Shown: positions 1 to 6,573, numbered from the stretch's first letter. The stretch is 6,945 bases of DNA from Dehalococcoidia bacterium (GCA_030740315.1 JASLXN010000072.1:325-7269); one strand, 5' to 3'. Program-made: numbers and translations. Notes: generated from the letters alone by a model not told the origin.

Positions 1-377
1 CCATAAAGGTGCTCATGGCCAAGACTAGCCTGGACGGCCACTGGAGAGGTGTGGCGGTGGTCACCACCGCCCTCCGTGATGCAGGCATGGAGGTCACCTA
101 CGGCGGTATGCTAACCGCCAAGCAGATAGCCGAGGCCGCCATGCAGGAGGATGTGGATGTAATCGGCCTCAATATTGGCGGTAGGCTGGGGGCGGTGGAG
201 GAGGTGACAAAGCTCCTCAAGGAGAAAGGGATGGGGGATAGGCTGGTTGTGGCTGGGGGAACCATCCCACAAGAGGACTTCGAGTACTTGCACAGCATAG
301 GTGTAGCCGGTATATTCCCACCCGGCTCCCCTCTGGGGAGCATCGTAGATTTCGTACAACAGCATGTGAACCAGTAA
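1..377 (+). CDS. Cobalamin (B12)-binding domain protein, small mutase-subunit type (5' end outside window)
   Basis: The protein resembles the C-terminal cobalamin-binding domain of methylmalonyl-CoA mutase and the separate small subunits of related acyl-CoA mutases (about 130-140 residues). In those enzymes a histidine replaces the lower axial ligand of B12 and the domain serves a separate catalytic subunit. Counting from the GTG at position 9, the DxHxxG signature is present (D9, H11, G14, in SLDGHWRG), followed by ALRDAGMEV, EDVDVIGL and the late glycine pair G83-G84 (VAGGTIP). The usual SxL motif is replaced by N55-I56-G57. The reading frame stays open to the left edge with Ile-Lys before the GTG, and family members normally read 'IKVLxAK' here, so the true start is probably upstream and the first complete codon is at position 3. 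The TAA stop lies 11 bases before the amidase gene. The catalytic partner is not in the window. Family assignment is secure; the specific reaction is unknown. Confidence 0.88.
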   Translation, partial: IKVLMAKTSLDGHWRGVAVVTTALRDAGMEVTYGGMLTAKQIAEAAMQEDVDVIGLNIGGRLGAVEEVTKLLKEKGMGDRLVVAGGTIPQEDFEYLHSIGVAGIFPPGSPLGSIVDFVQQHVNQ

Positions 378-388
378 AAGGAGGGGAC
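378..388 (+). promoter_or_regulatory. Strong ribosome binding site of the amidase gene
   Basis: The short spacer reads AAGGAGGGGAC, with GGAGG at 380-384 four bases before the ATG at 389. It fixes the amidase start. The 11-base gap to the preceding stop leaves no room for a separate promoter, which supports co-transcription with the B12-binding gene. Confidence 0.8.
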
Positions 389-1921
389 ATGAAACGGCTC
401 AGGTTACGAGGGAGAATCCGGCGCCCCACCGAGGATGAGGTACAGGAGATAGCCGACAGCCTGTACTTTTTCCCTTCGGACGAGGAGGTGGCCGAGTATA
501 CCGATGTGATCGACCGCTCTCTGGCACTCTTTGACCAGCTTGATGAGCTGCCACTCCCCCACCGTCCCATTAAGCACCGGGACCGGGACCCCGGCTACCG
601 CCCCTCCCGGGAGGAGGACCCCCTTAACCTTTATATCACCAAGTGTTACATAAAAGGTGCGCCCCGGGGCAAACTGGCGGGAAAGCGGGTGGGCCTTAAG
701 GACAACATCAGCCTGGCCGGAGTGCCCCTCTCCAATGGCTCCCGGCTGGCCGAGGGCTATGTGCCCGATATAGATGCCGCCGTCGTGGACAGATTGCTGG
801 ACGCCGGGGCAACCATTGTTGGCAAATTGAACATGGATGACTTCGCCTTCGCCGGCACCGGAGAAACCAGCGCCTTTGGCCCGCCGCGCAACCCGCACAA
901 CCCGGAGCACTCCGCCGGTGGCTCCTCGGGGGGCAGTGGAGCCGCCGTAGCCGCCGGTGAGGTGGATCTGGCCTTGGGGGTGGATGAGGGTGGCAGTGGC
1001 CGCGGCCCCGCGGCATGGTGCGGCGTGGTCAGCATCAAGCCCACTCACGGCCTGGTGCCTACATACGGCCTGACATATATGGATCATACCCTGGACTTCA
1101 TGTGCCCCATAGCTCGCACTGTGGGGGAGGTGGCCCTGGCTCTGGAGGTGCTGGCCGGGGACGACTCACGGGATCCCCAGTGGGTAAGGGGGCCTATCAA
1201 AGTGGATAGGTACACCCGTGCTCTAGACAAAGATGTGGCAGGTATTAAAATCGGCATCATAAAGGAGGCCTTTTCCCTGGCGGTATCTGAGCCGGATGTT
1301 GACCAGGCCGTCCGTGACGCGGTTAAAAGCTTGGGGGCGCAAGGGGTGTCCTCTCAGGAGGTATCCTTGCCTATGTTCCGAGAGTCCAGAGCCATCTGGA
1401 CGGCCCTCACTGCTCACTCCGTGGCGGCTATGGTGGAGTCCGACGGTGAGGGGTACTGGAGGGGTGGTTGGTGCAACATTGGCTGGCAGGAGACCTTCGG
1501 CCGCGCTCGGCGTATACGTGGCCACGATTTCCCCCCCCTGCTCAAGATGGTGGCCATTGAGGCCAAGTATATGATGCAGAACTACTTCAGCACCTACTAC
1601 TCTAAGGCCCAGAACCTGCGGATGGCCTTCCGGGATGAGGTGGACCGGCTGCTCAAGGAGTACGATGTCCTCGCCTTGCCCACCATCCCCATGAAACCCA
1701 TTAAGCTGCTAACGGAGCCGCTGGGGCTGCGGGAGATGGGCAGCCGGATTGCCTCAATCTCACGCAACACCCTGCCATTCAACCTCACCGGGCACCCCGC
1801 CATATCCGTGCCCTGCGGCCCCCAAGGCTCCATGCCCATCGGGCTGCAACTAGTGGGCCGGCACTGGCAAGAGTCCACATTGTTCCGCCTGTCCCAAGCC
1901 GTTGAACGGCAAGACCGATAG
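389..1921 (+). CDS. Amidase-signature family amidase, similar to Rhodococcus-type enantioselective amidase
   Basis: This is a 510-residue cytoplasmic serine hydrolase that should cleave a carboxamide to a carboxylate and ammonia. The amidase-signature Ser-cisSer-Lys triad is intact: K104 in VGLKDN, the cis-serine S179 in AGGSSGGSG, and the nucleophile S203 in DEGGSGRGPAAWCG, with the expected 24-residue spacing between the two serines. A helical N-terminal extension of about 90 residues precedes the core. That extension, the phrases NISLAGVPLSNGSRLAEGY, VVDRLLDAGATIVGK and DVLALPTIPMKP, and the C-terminal GHPAISVPCG and PIGLQLVGRHW resemble the Rhodococcus nitrile-pathway amidases (about 520 residues) more than GatA. 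There is no sign of GatB or GatC, and no nitrile hydratase is visible. The start is set by the GGAGG site upstream, and the stop is 8 bases before the AOR gene. An 8-C run at 1531-1538 lies inside the gene with the frame intact. The substrate is unknown; a short-chain or aryl amide is plausible. Confidence 0.9.
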   Translation: MKRLRLRGRIRRPTEDEVQEIADSLYFFPSDEEVAEYTDVIDRSLALFDQLDELPLPHRPIKHRDRDPGYRPSREEDPLNLYITKCYIKGAPRGKLAGKRVGLKDNISLAGVPLSNGSRLAEGYVPDIDAAVVDRLLDAGATIVGKLNMDDFAFAGTGETSAFGPPRNPHNPEHSAGGSSGGSGAAVAAGEVDLALGVDEGGSGRGPAAWCGVVSIKPTHGLVPTYGLTYMDHTLDFMCPIARTVGEVALALEVLAGDDSRDPQWVRGPIKVDRYTRALDKDVAGIKIGIIKEAFSLAVSEPDVDQAVRDAVKSLGAQGVSSQEVSLPMFRESRAIWTALTAHSVAAMVESDGEGYWRGGWCNIGWQETFGRARRIRGHDFPPLLKMVAIEAKYMMQNYFSTYYSKAQNLRMAFRDEVDRLLKEYDVLALPTIPMKPIKLLTEPLGLREMGSRIASISRNTLPFNLTGHPAISVPCGPQGSMPIGLQLVGRHWQESTLFRLSQAVERQDR

Positions 1922-1929
1922 AGAGTAAC

Positions 1930-3891
1930 ATGTCCTTCCCATACGGAGGCTACACGGGACGTCTGCTGAGGGTGAACCTGACCACGGCAGAGATGGCGAT
2001 GGAAGATCTGGACCCCGACGTATGCCGGAACTTTATCGGCGGCCCTGGCATAGCTGCCCGCATCCTGTTCCATGAAGTGCCCCCCTTCGTAGACTCCTTC
2101 GACCCTCGTAACAGGCTCATAATTGCTACCGGTCCCCTCACTGGCACTGGGGTGGAAGGGGCGGTGACGGCCTCCGTCGTCACCGTCAGCACCCTGTCCA
2201 ACGGGGCGGTAGCCACCAATATGAATGGCACCTTGGCCCTGAAGATGAAGGAATGCGGCTATGACGCCGTAATCCTACAGGGCACCTCCCTCCGCTGGGT
2301 GTATTTACATATAGATGAGCAGGGCCAGGCGCGACTGCTGGATGCAAACGACCTGCTGGGGATGGATACCCTGCAGACCGAAGAGGTTTTGAGAACTCGC
2401 CACGGTGACAGGGCCCTGAGGCGCAGGGATGCCACCGTGTCTGTAGCTTGCATAGGCCCGGCGGGGGAGAATATGGTGAGGTTTGCCGGGTTGTACGGGT
2501 GCCAAGGCCACTCAGCCTCCAAGGGCGGCTCCGGAGCGGTGTTGGGCTCCAAACGGGTCAAGGCCATCGTCATCGGCCCTCCCCAGCAGGGCGGCAGTGT
2601 TGCCCAAATCTCCTATCCGGAACGAATGGAAGAGTTGCTCAAGTCTTGGCGTTTCAACCAGCGACGGAAGGGCATGGGGGCGCACACCTCGCTGCACGGC
2701 TGGTTCGGTCTCACCCACCAGAACCAGACCCTGGGCATACCCCCTATCAAGAACCTCACCTCAACCGACTTTGAGACCTGGTACGCCAACTACACGGAGG
2801 ATGCTATACGCAGCCTGTTTGATGAGACTCCCGACCAGTGCCCAACCTGCGATTTCAACCACTGCAACCAGTGGCGTTTCAAGGAAGGCCGCCACAAGGG
2901 GCAGATTGCCGAAGAGCCGGAGTATGACACGGTTGCCGCCTTCGGCCCCAACTTGGGTATCAACGACCCCCAGGAGACGGTTTATCTGGCCGGGGTGGCC
3001 GACCGCTTGGGCCTGGAGTACAGTGAGCTGACCTTCTCCATCGGCTTGCTGATGGAGTGCTATGAGATGGGACTCATCAGCGATGGTGATCTGGACGGGG
3101 AGCCGCTGCACTGGGGTGACATAGACGGCGTAGAGAGGCTTATGAAAAAGATAGCGCACCGCCGGGGGTGCGGAGACCGTTTTGCAGGGGGGGCCTGGCG
3201 GACTGCTCAGGAGATTGGAGGTCAGGCACTGGATCTGGCCGTGGTCAACAAGAAAGGCCACACCCCTCAGGTGCACGATAACCGCACCTCCCAGCTTTTC
3301 CACTTTGGTGAAATCGTCTCCGAGGTGGGACATTATCAGAGCCTAGCCTTTCTCAAACTCCCAGGGAGGAATGTGGCTGGGCTACAGGCCGCCAGCGGGC
3401 TGGGAATGCCCCAGGACCTGCGCCGCCGCAGCATGTTCCAGGCGGCACCTGATATCCTGCCAGCCTACATGTTCATTACCCAGCTTCACGACCTGCTGGG
3501 GACATGTGTCGGACACTCCTCAGGGCAGACCATTGAGGAACTGGCACATATGCTGGACGCCGTAACCGGCATGGGCACCAGCCCCAAAGAGACTCTGCGC
3601 TGCTCACAGCGCTACATCAACCTGCTGCGGGTGTTCAACATCTCCCGGGGACTGGACGCCGCAACGGATGACACCACGGCCAAGCTGAAGATGGCCTCCG
3701 GGCGTCAGCCCTACCCGGACAAGCCCTTTGGCCGCTACTTTCCTATGTGGAAACGCCGCTACTATTTCAATATGGGCTGGGATGGCAAGGGGGTACCCAG
3801 AATCCAGACCCTCCGTAGGCTGGGTCTGGCCTACGCCCTGGACAGGCTGCCGAAATCCCAGCGGCGTCCCCGCCGGGTGAAACCACAGTGA
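1930..3891 (+). CDS. Aldehyde:ferredoxin oxidoreductase (AOR) family tungsten/molybdenum-pterin enzyme, divergent
   Basis: This 653-residue protein is somewhat longer than the classical AOR (about 605). Members oxidise aldehydes to acids, or reduce acids at low potential, using a bis-pterin W or Mo cofactor and one [4Fe-4S] cluster that passes electrons to ferredoxin. The N-terminal domain is typical: GGYTGRLLRVNLT, FIGGPGIAARIL (residues 36-46), NRLIIATGPLTGTG (61-74) and KGGSGAVLGSKRVKAI (198-213). Cluster ligands are probably C304, C307, C312 and C526. The first three are spaced CX2CX4C rather than the usual CX2CX3C. Of the two pterin-binding motifs, DxxGxC is kept (D521 to C526, DLLGTC) and the other reads DRLGLE (358-363) instead of DxxGLD. 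The end GWDGKGVPRIQTLRRLGL is AOR-like. The ATG is preceded only by weak AGAG, and the 8-base gap suggests translation coupled to the amidase. The last codon overlaps the next gene. The substrate cannot be inferred. Confidence 0.92.
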   Translation: MSFPYGGYTGRLLRVNLTTAEMAMEDLDPDVCRNFIGGPGIAARILFHEVPPFVDSFDPRNRLIIATGPLTGTGVEGAVTASVVTVSTLSNGAVATNMNGTLALKMKECGYDAVILQGTSLRWVYLHIDEQGQARLLDANDLLGMDTLQTEEVLRTRHGDRALRRRDATVSVACIGPAGENMVRFAGLYGCQGHSASKGGSGAVLGSKRVKAIVIGPPQQGGSVAQISYPERMEELLKSWRFNQRRKGMGAHTSLHGWFGLTHQNQTLGIPPIKNLTSTDFETWYANYTEDAIRSLFDETPDQCPTCDFNHCNQWRFKEGRHKGQIAEEPEYDTVAAFGPNLGINDPQETVYLAGVADRLGLEYSELTFSIGLLMECYEMGLISDGDLDGEPLHWGDIDGVERLMKKIAHRRGCGDRFAGGAWRTAQEIGGQALDLAVVNKKGHTPQVHDNRTSQLFHFGEIVSEVGHYQSLAFLKLPGRNVAGLQAASGLGMPQDLRRRSMFQAAPDILPAYMFITQLHDLLGTCVGHSSGQTIEELAHMLDAVTGMGTSPKETLRCSQRYINLLRVFNISRGLDAATDDTTAKLKMASGRQPYPDKPFGRYFPMWKRRYYFNMGWDGKGVPRIQTLRRLGLAYALDRLPKSQRRPRRVKPQ

Positions 3892-4673
3892 GAGCAGGCT
3901 TATCCACTCTCTACTTGATGCGAGAGCCATTCTCCGTCATGGTTGATGAGGTGGAACGGACCGGTATTAGAAACTGGGAACTGGTAGACGATGGCCTGCA
4001 CTCCCTGGATCGGCGGCGGTTGCGTGCCCTTAAAAGGCTAAAGGAATCACTGGGCCTGGACTTCGTCCTCCACGGCCCCTTGGGGGACACCAATATCGCC
4101 TCCTTCAGCCGTGTTGTGAGAGGTGTGGTGGTCAGGAGACTGCTTCGCTCTCTGGAGCTTGCAGCCGAGTTAGGGGTAGGGCTTTGGCTTTTTCACCCAG
4201 GCTCCTTCACCGAGCTGGCTGGGCTATACCGGCATCGCGAGTGGAGTGTCCAGGAGGAGTCCATTGGGCGGATAGTAGAGGCCGCCCGAAATCTGGAGAT
4301 AGACATAGGTATAGAGAACATGCCTGCCGGCCCCGCCCGTTATCTGCTGGTCAAGGTTGACCAGTTTTTGCGTTTTTACGAGAGCACCGTAACCAGTGGG
4401 GTGGGCTTGGTGCTGGATGTGGGGCACGCCAATACAGTACACGAGGTAGATGAGTTCCTGGAGAAGCTGGGGCCGCGCATCACACACATCCACGCCCACG
4501 ATAATGACGGCAGCTTTGACCGCCACAGGGCCATAGGCGAGGGCACTATAGACTGGAACATTGTGCTCACTGGGCTTAAACGGGCCGGGTTTACGGGAAT
4601 GCTTTCCGTGGAGGCCATGCGGGCACCGGTGGAGAGCGTGCGCCGGCTTGAGGATAAAATAAGCCGGCTGTAA
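3888..4673 (+). CDS. Sugar phosphate isomerase/epimerase family TIM-barrel protein (xylose isomerase-like)
   Basis: This 261-residue protein belongs to the AP-endonuclease-2/xylose-isomerase-like TIM-barrel superfamily, whose members isomerise or epimerise sugars and related polyols, or cleave DNA, using bound divalent metals. Likely metal and active-site residues lie at the ends of strands: H62 (LHGP), H103 (LFHPG), E143 (IGIENMP), D177 and H180 (LVLDVGHAN), H200 and H202 (THIHAHDND), E218 (GEGTIDW) and E242 (SVEAM). Start choice: the GTG at 3888 overlaps the AOR stop in the sequence GTGA, implying translational coupling. The first barrel strand (RAGLSTLYL) begins immediately after it, so the later ATG at 3918 would cut the fold. 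The GEGTIDW and HDNDG signatures favour the isomerase/epimerase branch over endonuclease IV. Its role beside an AOR and an amidase is unclear, and the substrate is unknown. Confidence 0.88.
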   Translation: MRAGLSTLYLMREPFSVMVDEVERTGIRNWELVDDGLHSLDRRRLRALKRLKESLGLDFVLHGPLGDTNIASFSRVVRGVVVRRLLRSLELAAELGVGLWLFHPGSFTELAGLYRHREWSVQEESIGRIVEAARNLEIDIGIENMPAGPARYLLVKVDQFLRFYESTVTSGVGLVLDVGHANTVHEVDEFLEKLGPRITHIHAHDNDGSFDRHRAIGEGTIDWNIVLTGLKRAGFTGMLSVEAMRAPVESVRRLEDKISRL

Positions 4674-4699
4674 AAGGGCACCCACGGACCGTTAGTTAG

Positions 4700-4715
4700 C
4701 TTGGCCCCTGCCAGG
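4700..4715 (+). repeat. Inverted repeat, 6-bp stem
   Basis: CTTGGC pairs with GCCAGG around a CCCT loop, with one T-G wobble, 27 bases after the stop of the TIM-barrel gene. It may help to end the plus-strand transcript, but no T run follows. Confidence 0.35.
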
Positions 4716-4737
4716 CACAGTACTACGATACCGCTAA

Positions 4738-4758
4738 CACCCGGACAATCCGGCTGTG
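4738..4758 (+). repeat. Inverted repeat, 5-bp core with 3-bp extension
   Basis: CCGGA (4741-4745) and TCCGG (4749-4753) pair perfectly around CAA. CAC (4738-4740) and GTG (4756-4758) can extend the stem across a two-base bulge. The 10-G run begins two bases later. It could be a transcript-end hairpin of either block, but no T tract follows on either strand. Confidence 0.4.
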
Positions 4759-4812
4759 AAGGGGGGGGGGTATGGCAGATGTGCTGCTGCTCATAAAGAC
4801 AGGGGGCGCATC

Positions 4813-4827
4813 TGGGAGGCCCTCCCA
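4813..4827 (-). repeat. Perfect inverted repeat just past the dehydratase-family gene
   Basis: TGGGAG pairs with CTCCCA around a 3-base loop, giving a 6-bp GC-rich stem that begins 7 bases after the minus-strand stop. Its position suits a 3'-end stabilising or terminating hairpin, but the following bases (GATGCGCC on the minus strand) contain no T run. Confidence 0.45.
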
Positions 4828-4834
4828 CGGAGTT

Positions 4835-6118
4835 TCACCGCCGGGCGTCTCCCAAGGAATCTAAGAAGGCCTCCAGCTTGTCTTTGAGGTCATCCTCGGA
4901 GACCACCGAGGGATCCAGATAGTCGCAGTCCAGCACCAAGGTGGGGATGCCCACCCTGTCCCGCAGAGCGTCCCGCACGGTTCGGATTATGGCGCAGGTC
5001 TGGGGACAGCCGATATTGGCCCAGTAGATGGCCCCTTGAGCCCTGTGCGACACGGCGTCGGCTACCGAGTCGGCTACGGCCTCGTCCAAGGGCCCGTGCA
5101 TCTGGCGCATGACAGGGGTGGCGAAGTATTTGATGGCCAGGCTCCGGAGGGGGTCGATGGGGTCATACCGCCACTCCCCCCAGTGGTGGTAGTAAGGGTT
5201 GGCTACTATTGAGGCCCCTTGGTCCTGCTGCAGCCAATCTAATAGCTTCCAATTGTGGGTTGGTGGGTTAAAGAGCGTCATAATGCGGAATCGCTCCTCC
5301 GGGATCACCCCCTTACCGGTATCGGCCAGTTCCCGTACCTCGTTGTGCACCGCGTGGAAGTAGGCCACCGCCTCCGGGCTGCCGCTGGCCAGCCAGTAGA
5401 CATTTACCATCTGACACCCTCGGCGGTTGGGCATGGGGGTGGGCACTAGAGAACGCAGGCGGTAAATCTCTCGGTGCAATTCCACCTGGCGCTGGGACTC
5501 CTCCATAACTTCGGCTAGGCGGTCGTAGTCCAGGCGGCGATAGGTAATCCGCTCCAGGAAGGATACCATTTCCCGCAGCTCTTGGACGTAGTACTCGGCC
5601 TGGTTCTCCGTGAGCCGGTAGGGTCGTTCTACAAAGTGGGAAGGTAGGCCGTAAAGCTCCTTGAGCAGCCCGCCGCTCTTAACGGAGCTGTCGCACGCTT
5701 GGTGGCTATAAACCAGGGCATCCGGACGGGGCATCCACCCCTGGGCGAACAGGGCAGCCATCACTCGGTGGGTGGAGCAGACTTCAGAGGGAAGCCCGAA
5801 GCCACGGGCGGCGGCGAAGAGTTCTTCGTAGTTCTTGAGGGATGGGGGTAGGGTGGTAGCCAGGCATTCTAGGTGCAACGGCACCACATCCATGGCGATA
5901 AATAACTCGGTGGGCAGCATGATGGAGTGGGCCACCACCGGTTTGCCTTCCTCGTGAGCCTGTCTCACCCGCCGGTAGTAGGCGGCAACTAGATCATAGT
6001 ACAGCACATCGCTGGGGTATCCCGTCCCCCGGCGACGGTGACCGGCTATCCCTTCCAGCACCTCTATCATGCCGTCAAAACGGCTGAGGTCTACCACGCT
6101 GGCTTTCAACAGCCACAT
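4835..6118 (-). CDS. 2-hydroxyacyl-CoA dehydratase / benzoyl-CoA reductase D-component family protein (HgdB/BcrC-like)
   Basis: This 427-residue protein belongs to the family whose members form the [4Fe-4S] subunits of 2-hydroxyacyl-CoA dehydratases and ATP-dependent benzoyl-CoA reductases, which remove water or reduce aromatic rings by low-potential one-electron chemistry. Recognisable blocks are EEGKPVVAHSIMLPTELFIAM (57-77, family pattern GKPVV..s...P.ELi.A), SEVCSTHR (111-118), a Cys-Asp in SHQACDSS (138-145), the GLPSHFVERPYR segment (157-168), NIGCPQTC (368-375) and LVLDCDYLDP (394-403). Probable cluster cysteines are C114, C142 and C371 or C375. Such enzymes normally have two homologous subunits plus an ATPase activator, and only one subunit is visible here. 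The ATG sits directly after AGAGGAGG (6119-6126), an unusually short spacing; GAGG four bases further upstream may be the working element. The next Met is residue 17, but the family N-terminus fits the longer form. The substrate is unknown. Confidence 0.85.
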   Translation of the reverse strand: MWLLKASVVDLSRFDGMIEVLEGIAGHRRRGTGYPSDVLYYDLVAAYYRRVRQAHEEGKPVVAHSIMLPTELFIAMDVVPLHLECLATTLPPSLKNYEELFAAARGFGLPSEVCSTHRVMAALFAQGWMPRPDALVYSHQACDSSVKSGGLLKELYGLPSHFVERPYRLTENQAEYYVQELREMVSFLERITYRRLDYDRLAEVMEESQRQVELHREIYRLRSLVPTPMPNRRGCQMVNVYWLASGSPEAVAYFHAVHNEVRELADTGKGVIPEERFRIMTLFNPPTHNWKLLDWLQQDQGASIVANPYYHHWGEWRYDPIDPLRSLAIKYFATPVMRQMHGPLDEAVADSVADAVSHRAQGAIYWANIGCPQTCAIIRTVRDALRDRVGIPTLVLDCDYLDPSVVSEDDLKDKLEAFLDSLGDARR

Positions 6119-6126
6119 CCTCCTCT
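6119..6126 (-). promoter_or_regulatory. Ribosome binding site abutting the dehydratase-family start
   Basis: On the minus strand AGAGGAGG ends immediately before the ATG. The motif is strong but closer to the start than normal, so pairing with rRNA probably uses its upstream part (AGAGG). It supports the start at 6118. Confidence 0.6.
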
Positions 6127-6136
6127 TTTATCGGTG

Positions 6137-6155
6137 CCGCACCTCCATCATGCGG
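6137..6155 (-). repeat. Small hairpin upstream of the dehydratase-family ribosome binding site
   Basis: On the minus strand CCGCAT can pair with GTGCGG (one T-G wobble) around a 7-base GATGGAG loop, about 10 bases before the ribosome binding site. The loop carries a GGAG. The rest of the 106-base gap 6119-6224 shows no convincing gene or promoter; only two 7-codon frames with ATG starts are present. Confidence 0.3.
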
Positions 6156-6215
6156 TTAGCAGCTCGGATATGCTGACATCGCCCCTCAGTAATAGATGCA
6201 GCTCCTCAATTAGCC

Positions 6216-6231
6216 GCTATGTTATCATAGC
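6216..6231 (-). repeat. Perfect palindrome across the Lin0512-family stop codon
   Basis: GCTATG and CATAGC form a perfect 6-bp inverted repeat around a 4-base loop, and the TGA stop (6225-6227) of the upstream gene lies inside it. It could be an operator for the downstream gene or an mRNA hairpin at the end of this cistron. No T run follows. Confidence 0.4.
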
Positions 6232-6560
6232 TCCAAGCTGACGGTAACGGCGGCTGTGGCCATGATGATAGGCTCGCCGCCGGGGAAGGGAACCTCTAGG
6301 CCGCCGGGAACCGCCTTAAGGGACTTGGTGCCGAAGGGCAGGACATCCAGCACCCCGTCAGCCCTCACTTCATCCGGGCGGGGCACCCCTACCAGCACAT
6401 CCACGCGCATGTCATCTGGTCCCTTGTCCAACTGGCGCACTAGGGGCAGACCGTTGTGGCGGATGGCCGCCTCCACCGCCCTGCGGGCGGCCTTGGTGAC
6501 ATCGCCGCCATGGACATCCATTCCCGTGCCCATTTCAATCACCATCGGTTTCTGTGCCAT
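6225..6560 (-). CDS. Lin0512-family conserved protein of unknown function
   Basis: This 111-residue protein matches the small Lin0512 family (about 110-120 residues), which is widespread but has no established function. The hallmark is the N-terminal stretch VIEMGTGMDVHGGDVTKAA (residues 7-25), followed by an AI..N.LP segment (32-39), a VDVLVGVPRPDEV strand and turn (53-65), VLDVLPFGT (70-78), GGLEVP (86-91) and a final ATAAVTVSLEL strand. There is no signal peptide, membrane segment or cysteine, so it should be a soluble cytoplasmic protein. The ATG at 6560 is chosen because GAGGGAGG lies 5 bases upstream and because family similarity starts there. A longer open frame to 6674 adds 38 residues with no family character. 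It is on the same strand as, and 106 bases before, the dehydratase-family gene, so they may be co-transcribed. Confidence 0.85.
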   Translation of the reverse strand: MAQKPMVIEMGTGMDVHGGDVTKAARRAVEAAIRHNGLPLVRQLDKGPDDMRVDVLVGVPRPDEVRADGVLDVLPFGTKSLKAVPGGLEVPFPGGEPIIMATAAVTVSLEL

Positions 6561-6565
6561 GCTAT

Positions 6566-6573
6566 CCTCCCTC
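6566..6573 (-). promoter_or_regulatory. Ribosome binding site of the Lin0512-family gene
   Basis: On the minus strand GAGGGAGG precedes the ATG at 6560, with GGAGG 5 bases upstream of it. It decides the start in favour of the 111-residue protein over the longer open frame. Confidence 0.75.

Larger units (their letters stand above)
4674..4834. other. Convergent intergenic region with hairpins and a 10-G run
   Basis: This gap separates the 3' ends of the plus and minus blocks. I see no gene in it. It holds three inverted repeats and a run of ten G at 4761-4770. None of the hairpins is followed by a clear T tract on either strand, so a standard intrinsic terminator cannot be called, although transcription from both sides must end here or nearby. 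Confidence 0.6.

Noticed and set aside
404..1087. A 227-codon minus-strand open frame inside the amidase gene
   Set aside because: It lies fully antisense to conserved amidase-signature motifs and its translation shows no recognisable domain. It is a by-product of GC-rich codon usage.
1531..1538. An 8-C run in the amidase gene as a possible phase-variation site or frameshift
   Set aside because: The reading frame continues through it into conserved C-terminal amidase motifs, so the gene is intact, and runs of this length are ordinary in GC-rich coding DNA.
389..1921. GatA subunit of the Asp/Glu-tRNA amidotransferase
   Set aside because: The long helical N-terminal extension and the C-terminal GRHW region resemble the Rhodococcus-type amidases, and no gatB or gatC lies nearby.
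6119..6224. Two 7-codon ATG frames between the Lin0512 and dehydratase-family genes
   Set aside because: They are too short to support as genes, and neither has codon repetition or context suggesting a regulatory leader peptide.
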